DNA from: Alternaria dauci
Lineage: Eukaryota > Ascomycota > Dothideomycetes > Pleosporales > Pleosporaceae
Direction of reading: 5' to 3'
DNA length: 64,000 bases
NCBI RefSeq assembly: GCF_042100115.1
Contig: NC_091278.1
Coordinates: forward strand, 1,178,001-1,242,000
In this document: piece by piece, positions 10,849 to 24,100 of the stretch
Layout: each line of letters starts with the position of its first letter
How positions within the stretch are numbered: position 1 is the first letter of the stretch
Position numbers and translations under genes: made by a program
Notes under the pieces: generated by a model
The model's input: only the letters and a program-made list of their open reading frames with translations
Database searches by the model: none
What the model was told of the DNA's origin: nothing

Positions 10849-13800
10849 ATGGGATTGCCTTTACACACCATGGCCGGAGCTGCACAGAACGGAGTCAATG
10901 GGGATGCCAATGGCGCCCCGAGCTCCTATGCCGCCAAGTACGATCTTGCTCCGCATTTCATCGGCGGAAACAACCTCAAGGTAGCCTCGCCGGGCAAGGT
11001 CAAGGACTTTGTGGCTGCACACGACGGACATACGGTCATTACAAATGTGAGAGAAAAAAAAGCCCGCTTCGCAGCGAATTGGGGGGTTGTTGTTGAGAGA
11101 CGACGCGCTGACGCTCATGTTCCCCGCATAGGTGCTTATTGCGAACAACGGTATCGCCGCAGTCAAGGAAATCCGCTCCGTGCGGAAATGGGCGTACGAG
11201 ACTTTTGGCGATGAGCGGGCGATTCAGTTCACCGTCATGGCGACGCCCGAGGATCTCCAGGCCAACGCAGAGTACATCCGCATGGCTGACCAGTATGTTG
11301 AGGTGAGTAGCCATCCATGCCCAGCGAGACCGTGCGACGAGCGACGAACGGATGGCTAACGGGGCATATGCAGGTACCCGGCGGTACCAACAACAACAAC
11401 TACGCCAACGTCGAGCTAATTGTCGATGTGGCCGAGCGCATGAACGTGCACGCCGTGTGGGCAGGATGGTGCGTATACACGACGAACATTCGCAGGACCA
11501 TGGCTAACCATTTGTCACCAGGGGACACGCATCGGAGAATCCCAAGCTGCCCGAATCGCTCGCCGCGTCGCCCAAGAAGATCGTCTTCATTGGTCCTCCT
11601 GGGTCTGCCATGCGCTCGCTCGGTGACAAAATCTCGTCCACAATCGTCGCACAACACGCCGGAGTGCCCTGCATCCCGTGGTCAGGAACCGGCGTCGACG
11701 AGGTCCAGGTCGACCAGCACGGAATCGTCACAGTCGAGGACCACGTCTACGACAAGGGCTGCACAAAGTCATGGCAGGAGGGTCTGGAAAAGGCCAAGGC
11801 CATTGGCTTCCCCGTCATGGTCAAGGCCTCGGAAGGCGGTGGTGGCAAGGGTATCCGAAAGGTCGAGCGCGAGGAGGACTTTGAGCAGCTGTACAAGGCC
11901 GCTGCCTCTGAAATCCCCGGCTCGCCCATCTTCATCATGAAGCTTGCGGGCAGCGCGCGCCATTTGGAAGTCCAGCTGCTGGCTGACCAGTATGGCAACA
12001 ACATCTCGCTGTTCGGACGTGACTGTTCGGTACAGCGACGTCACCAGAAGATCATTGAAGAGGCGCCGGTAACGGTCGCTGGCTCAAAGACCTTCCAGGA
12101 GATGGAGAAGGCTGCCGTTTCGCTCGGACGCCTCGTCGGATACGTCTCGGCGGGTACCGTCGAGTACCTCTACTCGCACGCCGACGACAAATTCTACTTC
12201 CTTGAGCTGAACCCTCGTCTCCAGGTCGAGCATCCTACCACGGAAATGGTAACGGGTGTCAACCTTCCAGCCGCCCAGCTTCAAATTGCCATGGGCCTCC
12301 CATTGCACCGTGTCCGCGACATTCGACTCCTTTACGGTGCCGACCCACACGCCAGCTCTGTCATCGACTTTGACTTCTCCACCGAAGGCAGCGCCAAGAG
12401 TCAGCGACGCCCTACTCCCAAGGGCCACTGCACGGCCTGCCGTATCACCTCGGAGGATCCCGATGAGGGCTTCAAGCCATCCGGTGGTACTATCCACGAC
12501 CTCAACTTCAGGAGTAGCTCCAACGTTTGGGGTTACTTCTCCGTCAGTTCCGCTGGTGGTATCCACAGCTTCTCCGACTCGCAGTTCGGTCACATCTTTG
12601 CTTATGGCGAGAACCGACAGGCTTCGCGGAAACACATGGTTGTTGCGCTCAAGGAGTTGAGCATTCGCGGTGACTTCCGTACCACTGTCGAATATCTGAT
12701 CAAGCTGCTCGAGACTCCTGCTTTCGAGGACAACACCATCACCACTGGCTGGCTTGACGAGCTCATCTCGAAGAAGCTCACTGCTGAGCGACCCGACACC
12801 ATGATCGCTGTCATTTGTGGTGCCGTCACCAAGGCTCATGTCGCCAGTGAAGCGTGCGTCAACGAGTACAAGACCAGCTTGGAGAAGGGTCAGGTGCCCT
12901 CCAAGGACGTACTGAAGACGGTGTTCCCTGTGGATTTCATTTACGAGGGCTACCGATACAAGTTCACTGCCACCAAGTCTACCGTCGACAGCTTCACTCT
13001 GTTCATCAACGGAACCAAGTGCTCAGTCGGTGTCAGGGCACTTGCCGACGGTGGTCTTTTGATTCTGCTTAGCGGAAAGTCGCACAACGTCTACTGGAAG
13101 GAAGAGGTCGGTGCCACCCGTCTCTCCGTGGACGGCAAGACCTGCCTTCTCGAGCAGGAAAACGACCCCACACAGCTGCGTACACCGTCACCCGGTAAGC
13201 TTGTTAGGTTCCTGGTTGAGAACGGAGACCACGTTGATCAGGGCCAACCTTTCGCTGAGGTTGAGGTCATGAAGATGTACATGCCTCTGATTGCCCAAGA
13301 GGCGGGTATGGTCAACCTCATCAAGCAGCCAGGAGCCGTTCTTGAAGCTGGTGACATTCTTGGTGTCCTCGCTCTGGATGATCCATCCAAGGTCAAGTCT
13401 GCCCAGAACTTCACTGGCCAACTTCCCGACTTGGGTGCTCCTCAGGTGCCTGGAGCCAAGCCACCGCAGCGATTCGTATACCTCTACTACATCCTGCAAA
13501 ACATTTTCCAGGGTTTCGACAACCAAGTCATCATGCAAAGCACGCTCAAGGAGCTGGTCGATGTCCTCCGGGACCCCGAGCTTCCGTATGGCGAGTGGAA
13601 CGCACAGGCCTCTGCTCTCCACACCCGTATGCCTCAGAAGCTTGATGCCACCTTCTCCCAGATTGTCGAGAAGGCTCACAGCCGTAACCTCGAGTTCCCT
13701 GGTAAGGCTCTCAACAAGGCTTTCCAGAAATTTGTCGAGGAGAATGTGGCCAAGGGCGACGTTGCCCTCCTGAAGGCTGCATTGGAGCCTCTTGCGGATG

Positions 13801-16800
13801 TTATTACCCGCTACTCGGAGGGTCTCAAGGCACACGAGTACAGTGTCATGATCAAGCTCTTGGAGATGTACTGGTCTGTTGAGTCTCTCTTCTCTTCTCG
13901 CACATCGCGTGACGAGGAAGTCATTCTCAAGCTTCGTGATGAGAACCGCGACAACATCATGAGCGTCGTGCAGACTGTTCTCTCGCACGCCAAGGTCGGT
14001 GCGAAGAATAACCTCGTCATTGCCATTCTCGAGCTCTACCGACCCAACAAGCCCGGTGTCGGAAACATTGCCAAATACTTCAAGGACATCCTCAAGAAGC
14101 TCACGGAACTGGAGTCGAGACAGACTGCCAAGGTTTCCCTCAAGGCCCGTGAGGTCCTCATTCAGTGCGCTATGCCTTCGCTTGAAGAGCGCACTGCGCA
14201 GATGGAACACATCCTGCGCTCTTCAGTCGTTGAGTCTCGCTACGGCGAGAGCGGATGGGACCACCGCGAGCCCAACTTTGAAGTCATCAAGGAAGTTGTT
14301 GACTCTAGGTACACCGTGTTCGACGTGTTGACCCAGTTCTTCGTCCACTCGGACCCATACGTCGCTCTTGCTGCGCTTGAGGTGTACACTCGCCGAGCTT
14401 ACCGCGCGTACCAGCTGCAAAACATTAACTACCACAACGAAGGCGAGCAGCAGTCTTTCTTGTCTTGGGACTTCATCCTGCGCAAGGTTGGTGAGGCCGA
14501 GTACGGTCTCGCTGTTGAGCCCTCGGAACCCGGTACCCCCAGCACACCTGGATTTGAGCGTCCTCCTCGCATCCAGTCATTGAGCGACATGACTGCTTGG
14601 CAAAACCGATTCGAAGGCGAGCCTACTAGGAAGGGTGTTGTCGTCCCTGTCGAGTACCTTGATGACGCAGATGAGCTCATCAGTAAGGCACTGGATGTCT
14701 TCCCTAACGTTGGTAAGGAGAAGAAGGGCGGTATTGGTCTGAGGGAAGGCCTCACTATGAAGCGCACTCCCACCACGGGTATCAACGAGCCCAAGCACAG
14801 CGACGAGCTCACGGGCGTTCTCAACATCGCTGTCCGCGACATTGAAGGCACCGACGACAAAGAGATCTTGGACCGCATCCTGCCCATCGTCGATGACTTC
14901 AAGCAGGAGCTTCTGTCTCGTCGCATTCGCCGGATCTCATTCATTTGCGGCCACAAGGACGGAACCTACCCTGGCTACTATACTTTCCGTGGACCCACGT
15001 ACGAAGAAGATGCCAGTATCCGTCACGTCGAGCCGGCTCTTGCCTTCCAGCTCGAGCTTGGCAGACTCTCCAAGTTTGACATCAAGCCGGTCTTCACTGA
15101 GAACCGCAACATCCACATCTATGAGGCTGTTGGTAAGGGCGCCGAGAGTGACAAGCGCTACTTCTTGAGGGCTGTCGTCCGATCAGGCCGTCTCCGTGAG
15201 GAGATTCCTACGGCTGAGTACATGGTGTCTGAGACTGATAGGCTGATGACTGACATCTTGGATGCTTTGGAGATTGTTGGCACCTCGCAAGCTGACATGA
15301 ACCACATCTTCATCAACTTCTCGCACGTCTTCCCTCTGAACCCTACTGAGGTTGAAGAGGCCATTGGCGGTTTCTTGGAGCGCTTTGGTCGACGACTCTG
15401 GCGCCTCCGTGTCACTGGCGCTGAGATCCGCATCATTGTCACCGACCCTGCGACTGGCATCCCTTACCCTCTCCGTGTCATCATCACCAACACTTCTGGA
15501 TACGTTATCCAGGTGGAGATGTACGCTGAGCGCAAGTCCGAGAAGGCTGGCAAGTGGCTCTTCCACAGCATTGGTGGCACTACCAAGATTGGTGCTCTCC
15601 ACCTCCAGCCCGTCTCGACTCCTTACCCTACAAAGGGAGCTCTGCAGCCCAAGAGGTACAAGGCTCATCTCATGGGTACTCAGTACGTGTACGACTTCCC
15701 TGAGCTCTTCCGTCAGGCTACCGAGAATAGCTGGATCGAGGCTATCAAGAAGCACTCGTTCCTCCGTGATAGGCAGCCAGCCAAGGGAGAGTGCCTCGAG
15801 TACTACGAGTTGGTGCTTGATGACACTGACAACCTGGCTGAGGTCAACCGTGATCCTGGCCACAACACCATTGGTATGGTCGGTTGGATGGTTACCGCGA
15901 AGACACCTGAGTATCCCCGTGGTCGCCGCTTTATCATCATCGCGAACGACATTACCTTCAAGATTGGTTCGTTCGGTCCAGCGGAGGATAACTTCTTCCA
16001 CAAGTGCTCTGAGCTTGCACGAAAGCTCGGCATCCCGCGAATCTACCTCTCTGCCAACTCTGGTGCTCGTATTGGTCTTGCTGAAGAGCTCATTCCTCAC
16101 TTCTCCGTTGCATGGAAGGATGTCAACAAGCCCGAGGCTGGTTTCGACTACCTCTACCTGACACCTGAGAAGTACGAGCACTTTGTTGATGGCAAGCGCA
16201 ACGACGTCATCTGCGAGCCAGTCGAGGTCGATGGTGAGAAGCGCTTCAAGATCACTACCGTCATCGGTGCTGAAGATGGTCTTGGTGTTGAGTCGCTCCG
16301 TGGTTCTGGTCTTATTGCTGGTGAGACATCGCGGGCTTACGAGGACATTTTCACCATTACTTTGGTGACTTGCCGCTCAGTTGGTATGTATCTCTACCCT
16401 TTTTCGCTTATTCGTATACTAAACTCCTACAGGTATCGGTGCTTACCTTGTTCGTCTTGGTCAGCGTGCTATCCAAATTGAAGGACAGCCAATCATCCTC
16501 ACGGGTGCTCAGGCCATCAACAAGCTGCTCGGTCGTGAGGTTTACACTTCTAACCTCCAGCTCGGTGGTACCCAGATCATGTACAGGAACGGTGTCTCGC
16601 ACTCGACTGCCGATGATGACTTTGAGGGTGTTTCCAAGATCGTCCAGTGGTTGTCCTACGTACCCGACAAGAAGGGCAGCCCTGTCCCTATCTCGCCATC
16701 AGCCGACGACTGGGACCGTGACATCACCTACTACCCCCCTGGCAAGTCTGCCTACGACGTTAGGCATCTGATTGCCGGAAAAGAAGACGAGGACGGTTTC

Positions 16801-17967
16801 CAGTCTGGTCTCTTTGATCGCGGTTCGTTTGTTGAGACCCTTGGAGGCTGGGCTAAGACTGTTGTTGTCGGTCGTGCTCGCCTCGGTGGCATTCCTATCG
16901 GTGTCATTGGTGTCGAGACACGTTCAGTTGAGAACGTCACCCCTGCAGACCCCGCCAACCCCGACTCCATCGAACAAGTCACATCCGAGGCAGGTGGTGT
17001 TTGGTACCCCAACTCCGCCTTCAAGACTGCTCAGGCTATCAAGGACTTCAACAATGGTGAGCAGCTGCCATTGATGATCCTTGCCAACTGGCGTGGTTTC
17101 TCTGGTGGTCAACGCGACATGTACAACGAGGTTCTCAAGTACGGTTCTTACATTGTCGATGCACTCGTCAAGTTTGAACAGCCCATCTTCGTTTACATTC
17201 CTCCGTACGGCGAGCTCCGTGGTGGATCATGGGTCGTTGTTGATCCCACCATCAACCCTCAGTTCATGGAGATGTACGCCGACGAGGACTCACGTGGTGG
17301 TGTTCTGGAACCCGAGGGTATCGTCGGTATCAAATACCGTAGGGAACGTCAACTCGACACAATGGCCCGCAACGACCCTACCTACGGTGCTCTTAAGCGC
17401 AAGCTGAACGACAAGTCAACACCAGAGGCTGAGCTCCAGGACATCAAGGCCCAGATGACCGAGCGCGAGAAGAAGCTTCTACCCATCTATGGTCAGATCG
17501 CCCTCCAGTTCGCCGATTTGCACGATCGCGCTGGTCGTATGCAAGCCAAGGGCGTCATTCGACAAGCTCTCCGATGGCAGAACGCCCGCCGGTTCTTCTA
17601 CTGGCGCCTTCGCCGCCGTCTCAGTGAGGAGTACATCCTCAAGAAGTTCGCTGCTGCTGCCTCGCCCACACACGACAACCCCCAGGCCAACCCACTCACC
17701 CGCAGCCGTGGCTTCGAGATGTTGAAGCACTTGTCCAACATCCCCAACTGGGAGCAAGACGATATGGCCGTGGCGACCTGGTACGAAGAGAACAGGCCAC
17801 TCGTCAGCGACAAGATCGAGCAGCTCAAGACCGATGGCATCGCGCTCGAGATTGCGCAGCTTATGCGCAAGGACCGCGAGGGTGGACTCAAGGGTGTCAT
17901 GAGCTTGCTCAGCACACTGCCCACCAGCGAGAAAGAGGAGGTGCTCAAGATGTTGAGCAGGGCTTAG
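10849..17967 (+). CDS. ACC1: Acetyl-CoA carboxylase (multifunctional, cytosolic)
   Basis: Five exons: 10849-11046, 11132-11302, 11374-11468, 11522-16383 and 16433-17967. They total 2,286 residues from the first ATG, or 2,279 from the ATG at 10870 (MAGAAQNG). The protein makes malonyl-CoA for fatty-acid and polyketide synthesis. Visible in order are the biotin carboxylase domain ([16 protein letters not shown], the ATP-grasp loop [24 protein letters not shown]), the biotinyl domain with EVMKM (biotin lysine at residue 739, codon 13272-13274), the long central region, and the carboxyltransferase domain ([33 protein letters not shown], then [26 protein letters not shown]). Length and order match fungal ACC. 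The three N-terminal introns lie close together, and one 49-bp intron interrupts the carboxyltransferase domain. Codon choice is biased toward C-ending codons, which suits high expression. The start choice is the main uncertainty. Confidence 0.97.
16384..16432 (+). other. Late intron of ACC1
   Basis: A 49-bp intron (GTATGT..CTACAG, branch-like ATACTAAAC) inside the carboxyltransferase domain. Splicing restores [14 protein letters not shown]; without it the frame ends at 16481. Confidence 0.9.
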
Positions 17968-18728
17968 TGAACGTATCAATATTTGCGTGTTTTCATTCGC
18001 TTACGGCATGGCATGGCATGGCATTTGGGGGTGTTATAAACTTTCCTGGGAAGGAATCGGGATGGCGATATGTGTGTGGTGTAACTTTAGCGTTGCTACT
18101 GTGCGACTGCGGTTTTCGTATGATTCCCTTTTTTGCTCCCAGAGCATATTTAGTTTAGTTGCATTGATGAGGAATCAGGCGGGTGTTGGGAGGCACTCTT
18201 TCTGTTTTTCCTCATGATGTGTAATTGATCTTCAAGTTCAAAAGTCTTGCCTGTGTATGTGTGCTGGTGCTTCTCTTACCTCACGTCCCACGTTACTTCT
18301 CTCTGTTATCATGGTCACTTACGCATTACTGCAAACCACCCACTGGGCTCTTTCTTTTCCTTTTCTGCGACTACAGGCTTCTGCCGTCCTTTTGTTACTT
18401 GTAGCGTGGAAGTATGCGGATCGCCGACTCCACTTTCAGCTGCGGGGTTCCGCCGCGCGGATACGTCACTAGGCCGCAAAAACAGCATCACCGAGCAAAG
18501 AAAATCCGAGCCAAGAATTTTCTTCTTGGATGTGCTTTGCAAGGCCTTGATCCTTTTCTCTTTCCTTCATCACCATCGTACCATTGTCCCACGATTTTAC
18601 TGCACATATACGCAAACTTCCTCTGCTGCTGCTTGCTGATTGAGCCGAAGAAGCTTGGTCCACCCGTCAACTCACCACCAACCAACGAAAGTCGAGACAA
18701 AAGAGACGAGAAAGGAAAAACATTCAAA
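17968..18728. other. Intergenic between ACC1 and the ABM gene
   Basis: Contains the ACC1 3' flank, including a (GGCAT)4 repeat, and the promoter and leader of the plus-strand ABM gene. The last 60 bp are A-rich and lead directly into the start codon. No gene is supported. Confidence 0.5.
18005..18024. repeat. Short tandem repeat (GGCAT)4
   Basis: Four perfect GGCAT units in the presumed ACC1 3' untranslated region. Confidence 0.85.
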
Positions 18729-19299
18729 ATGGTTTATACTATCGTTGTTCATCTGCTTGCCAAGGAAGACCAGGAGAGCATTGATAAGCTGAGCGCGAAG
18801 CTTGTCGAGGCTAGCCAGGTGTACAGCAAGGACAAGGAGACGTTGAGCTGGTTTGTTATGCAGGACACTGTTGATAAGAGGAAGTTTACTATTGTTGAAC
18901 GGTATTTGAAGGAATCGGTGAGTTGGATCGTCTCTTTTCTTTTCTTTGTGGAGTTGATCAAGGACTGGATGGGATGCCACTACAAAATTGGAAGATGGGT
19001 TCAGCGTGCGCTTTGATTCTGGAAATCACCAAGCCTCAGATATGCTACTATCAAAGAAATGAACAAACGACATTGGAAACTTTACTGACATAGCTTTACA
19101 GTCTCAACAATATCACCTCAACAACCCGTACTGGAAGACTTTCGACCCGTACGTAATCCCTTTGCTGGCCGCACCCATGGATTTGAGGCGCCTGGAGGAG
19201 TTGGATACGACGGTCACGAGCGCGGGTGCGCATTACCATGAGGACGCTGTAAAGGCAGAGACCAGCGTTGGCGACATGTACAAGGGAACTGACGCTTAA
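18729..19299 (+). CDS. Small ABM-type (dimeric alpha/beta barrel) protein
   Basis: Two exons, 18729-18917 (63 codons) and 19102-19299 (65 codons plus stop), are joined in phase 0 across a 184-bp intron (GTGAGT..TTTACAG), giving 128 residues. The pattern fits the antibiotic-biosynthesis-monooxygenase/ferredoxin-like fold: strand YTIVVHLLAKE, helix DQESIDKLSAKLVEASQVYSKDKETLSW, strand FVMQDTVDKRKFTIVERY, then helix QQYHLNNPYWKTF and a final strand region. Such proteins are small dimeric enzymes or binding proteins, often acting on quinones or haem; the substrate here is unknown. The A-rich context before the ATG and the in-phase junction support the model. The intron is long for this window. 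Confidence 0.72.
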
Positions 19300-21179
19300 G
19301 CTGGAGAATATCCTATTGCTCGCGTCGAAATTGAAGGAATGTAAAGAAATTGAAGTTGGCCCTTTGCTGCCGAATGTGATATTGGGAAACGAGTGCGACT
19401 AAGCAAGTGAACTGGATCCTTGAACGTATCTACTCAGAGACTTACTGATACACAGCTTGGATGGCGATCTGTTCAGATGCTCAAACACTATGTACTCGCT
19501 GCTACGCGGATATCTGGACTGCAGGTGATTGATAGCAGATCGTGAAGAGATGATATCCGGTGTATCTTGGACCCAGCCCCCACCAATACCGGCTAATTTA
19601 ACCCAGTAATGCATCATGTCATGCAAATAACTGTCATCTCTTCCCAGATCTACCCTCCATCACACAGATCGGCGTACATGGTGGGTTTCCAGTCAAACTC
19701 TGCCACGAATCGACGCAGTCATCCACACGTTGGACTGAGGATCCTCAACACAGTAGTTCTACTATGGTCATGCATCACCTGGCCGTTCGTTCGCGGAAAA
19801 GGCTTGGTGAGAATCCCTGTTACGTATCGTTACTTCTCCAAGGCATTTCATCTTCGAGTCCGCCGAACGCTGTTCATATTAGTGACCAGTCCGTGGGATT
19901 GTCATTTGAGGACAGTGTGAATTCGGGCTTCAAGGTTCGAGTGGGGTAAGTCACCGTGACATATTTCCAATGCTGCACAAATACGACATATTCAGTCTGT
20001 TGGATATCGTCCTCTTATATCGCATCGCCAAGGTTAGGCTTAGAAGCTGTGTAAGTGCTTGGAGGCGAAGGCTCTACTATTAGTCTAGTCGCAAATATTC
20101 CTTCCTCTTTCGAAATGATATGGTGACATAGCTGGCATCACTGCATATCTCGATGACTGTCATCACTACAACTGAAAGACACCAGAGGCATTGTTTGACC
20201 CTGAGTTTGTTAGCTTTCTCGTAAGGCACTGCAGACATTATTACAATAGTCACTTTAGATATACGCACATTGACTCAGGACTGTGTATTCATCTGGATAG
20301 TCCAATCTCTCCGCAACATATCTGGTTTTCGGAAGACGGCCAAGATCTTCGTCCTCTTAGAGCATCCTACTGTTTAACACATCATGGCACATCTGGCGCT
20401 TCTGCAACATGTACAAGCTTAATGATCGAGAAGTCACCAGCGGTCACCAAGGGCGGCGATGTAGTAGTTATCGAAACCGTCCAATTCCTGTACAATATCT
20501 CCATTTCGATTTCCATTGCATTTACCACACACTCACAATTATGTAATAATTTACATCTCCGTGTATTCGCGCAGGGCAGTTCATGTGAGGTCTAAAATCT
20601 AATCGCGTCTCTCCTAGAAAACCAAACTTATCAAGGGAGTCCATACATCCTATGAATCCAGCCGAGGCTCGTAGCTAGGACAATCGATATGATGCCTTTT
20701 TGGGTGACGAGCGCAAGACCAAAGACTCTGGCGCAATCTATATGACCAAATGCCCGGCTAAGTGGTGCAGCAACCAAGATTCTCAAGTATCTAACGAAGA
20801 ACAATATGATGCTGTTAAGAGCTATGTCCGCAATAGGAGATCAAGTCCCGACCACAAAACAAGTCCTGTAGTAACTGAGTGAGTGTCATCTCCCCTTAAC
20901 AACGAAATTACCAAGGAACCGATATACCACCGCTAGATGCATTACACTAAGCTATACCTTGCACTACGCCGTCATCCTGGTAGTAGGGACGCGGACGCAG
21001 TACCCGTCTATAAGGTTGACCCTTATCACCACGGCCATTTCTCCCTCCCCCTTCACCAAACTAGCGGCAACCAAAAAATCTATATGAACTAGAGCGAGTC
21101 AAACGTCCTCCATTCCCACGACCCCGGAGACGTCTCCCCAGAGATTGTCACGCAACGTGTCGAAAAAGGAAGGAGATGA

Positions 21180-21193
21180 GGGGGGGGGGGGGG
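21180..21193. repeat. Poly-G run
   Basis: Fourteen consecutive G residues inside the gene-poor region. It is a homopolymer and could be length-variable or a sequencing weak point. Confidence 0.9.
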
Positions 21194-24100
21194 CGTCTCG
21201 TCTCGACTTGACAGTCAGACCAACAAACCCTCTCTCTCCGACCATGTTCGCTAAGACGCACGTAAATCACTTGCATGCGTATACCAAAGAATAGTCACAT
21301 CCGTATAAGGGCGACACGGAGATGACTCCGAAAAGGCTTGGCAAGGATTTACCTAATGCAGAAAAGGAATGAAGTTACAGTTTCTGATCTGCATCGCAAA
21401 CGGGTACGGGAAAAGAAAAGAACAGCAATGGCAACAAGATGTTCGCGCCTCTGGACCTTGGCGGTGTTATCGCGCAACTCCGCTGTTGCATCGAATGTGG
21501 GAAAAATTGTGGGTTAGTGGGCTCGTGTGGAGGAGCAAGGAGACGAATGACAGCGCGCCGGAGCGTCGAGCGCTGTTTTGCACAGCCCAGTTGCTCAATG
21601 CGCTTTCCCCGGCATGTGAGAGGCGCGCGATGCGATTACTGATGGTGAGCATATTTCGGTAGGCGAGCATTGCGGGACCCGTTGACAGTGACAGCGGGGG
21701 AGCGTTGTGCAGAATGGGACCTTCTTTTAGGGGAAGATCATGGTTTCATTCCCGTATGCAACGTATTACGTCATTTAGTTCTAGATTGTATTTAAGTTTG
21801 TGACTGGTGATTGCATGTGTTTTCATTCCTGAATGATCAGGATGTCATGTCTAATCTGTACTGTAATCGAGGGGCCGACAACAACCTTTGGTCCTCTGCA
21901 GCGGTTGTCGTTGTTGGAGATGTTTGAGGGTAGCTGGGGAGCTACCTTGTGACCCAAAGAGGTACGGCTTGGCGGCAATTAAGGTTGGCGTTAGAGCACC
22001 TAGTGATTTGTTTCGACACATCTGACGTACCATGATGTGAAAATGCCCCGAAACGGAGTCGGTCAGAACGTCAGAACCCTATGCTAAGGTCAGTACACCA
22101 TCTCCCGCCATTCCATCATTCCGAACCTGTGAAAGTCTTCCAGACCAGCCACGTGCCAGCGTTCAAGCCACTGCATGTAATTCTGGCTACGAGACGGGGG
22201 CGGTACCGACTATCCCTGCCAAGCCGGGGCCTTGACGCTGGCCAGGCCTGGAGTGGAGGGCATAGTGGTGGAGCTTGTACTTCAACGATTGCAAGCGTGG
22301 TGTTCACCGGATCGTGACAGTGGGGACAGACGACAGACGCAGGTGTGCTGTCATGATGGTCGCGTGCAGCTGACTATTGTTGTTGGCTCACTCGACTTGT
22401 CACTCTGGTTGGTTTCTCTTGCGAAACAAGGTCTGCCAATGCCTGCAGCGAGAGCCTGCCCGGTCCTTGATCCTTGGTCAGGCCCGTCGAGGTACTGCGC
22501 AACAAATGCCGCACTTGTGTTAGCGACAGTGTGGCTGTGTCTGCCGAGTTGTCAACAACGACTTCTGTGGGGCGCTCTTCGTGGAGGCAGACGATCATGA
22601 TCAACAAAACTTACGACCTGCGACGGCTGAGGGTGACCGACAACTACGGTAGATCGGCGTTGAATTCTTGATCCCGCGCCACGTGATCTTAGCGGTCCCG
22701 GATTCTCTTTCGCATGCACATCCGTGGAGATGCCCTCGAGCGATGTTCTCCGAGTCCATTTCACTTGGCAGCATTAGCAGACGGGAAGTAAAAGACCCAT
22801 CTGGACGGAAACCTGTCGTAGACCATCTTCGTGATGGAGGTTTTGAATAGTTCTGCGTCGCATGCTAAAGACGGCGAAAGAACTCCGTACTAGCTCTGCA
22901 GCTGAGGCAAGTCGTAGCGACCGAGTACATACCCCTATCAAATGGAAATATCGGTTGCGGCCGGAGTTCCAGCTCGCATCCTACGCAAACGGCAAGGAGT
23001 GCAGATCATAAATGGCAAGAGAGGGTTGATGGTGGCTGAGCGGGCGATCTTCGGCTCCTGCTGCTTAGTCACATGCAGGAACCGATGTCCACTAGCAGGT
23101 GTCAGCCACCGGAAATGAAAAGTGAAAAAAGACACTGCGCTCAGACGTTAACGTGCAATTGGAAGTTTTTCAAATGCTCCACGACGTTGGCGACTCAAGA
23201 TGCGTGAAGGGACAAACTCACAACGAGTGTGTGAGAGATTTAGTGGTTACAGATTGCACATGTAGTGCGGACGCAAGCCGGTGTGACATAGTACCCAACA
23301 AAATCGTTAGGCTTTCCTGTGCCTGAAAACACTCTCACATTTGTTCACACTCAAAATTTCTAGTGCGGGACGCCTGGTATGGCTGGAACACGAGTCGTCA
23401 GTCGCATGCGCATACTCTGGTGGTATACCTAGTGCACGTTGGAGCGAAATTATAGGGCTTGATCTACCAGATCTCTCGTCCAGGTCTGTGGGTTTCCGAT
23501 AGTATCTGATACTAGTGGGTCGCGCATATGGGATTTTAATGACACGCCCTAGCCGTAGCTGTCCCGGTTAGCACCACACCCTGTAGGCCACGGACGAATG
23601 AGCGCTATGCTCCCTCCGAACTGGCGGAGCGATACCGATTCGCTGAGGCGTGTAAAGTATATTGTGATGATGGACAGTAACATCAGTTGGCGATAGGCCA
23701 ATTCTTCGCAAGATGCAGTCTGGTGGGATAGCGCGCTTGTCGTTTGGTAGCATAGTCGCTAGGTGCCATGACGGCGTGAGTACACCATCTTGATGTGCGC
23801 CTTCAAGACTTCCCGAATCGACGATCAGCAACCTCAAGGCTTCTAGCTTCCGTATGACTTTCAGCTGGCTCTGGAGCGCCTGCTCCCTGAATCCTTCTTC
23901 TCATACAGTTAGCGTCGATCTGATCATAGGGCATGGCTGCAGAAATGCGGGAGATCCGATCGCAAGACCCTGGAACTAATAGTGACCTATGGTAAGCATA
24001 CTCATTTCCTGAAGAAGATTCGACATCCACTCTAGCAGGACCATAAGAGCAATTCTTGGATCAGAGGTTCTTTCCGTCTTAGTCCTTGAGCAGGTTCGGC

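Noticed and set aside
13188..14210. Minus-strand 340-residue frame inside ACC1
   Set aside because: An antisense shadow of the highly codon-biased ACC1 exon 4. The same holds for the antisense frames at 12084-12839 and 15183-16181.
20191..20595. Plus-strand 134-residue frame in the gene-poor block
   Set aside because: No domain, no convincing start context and no splice-joined continuation.
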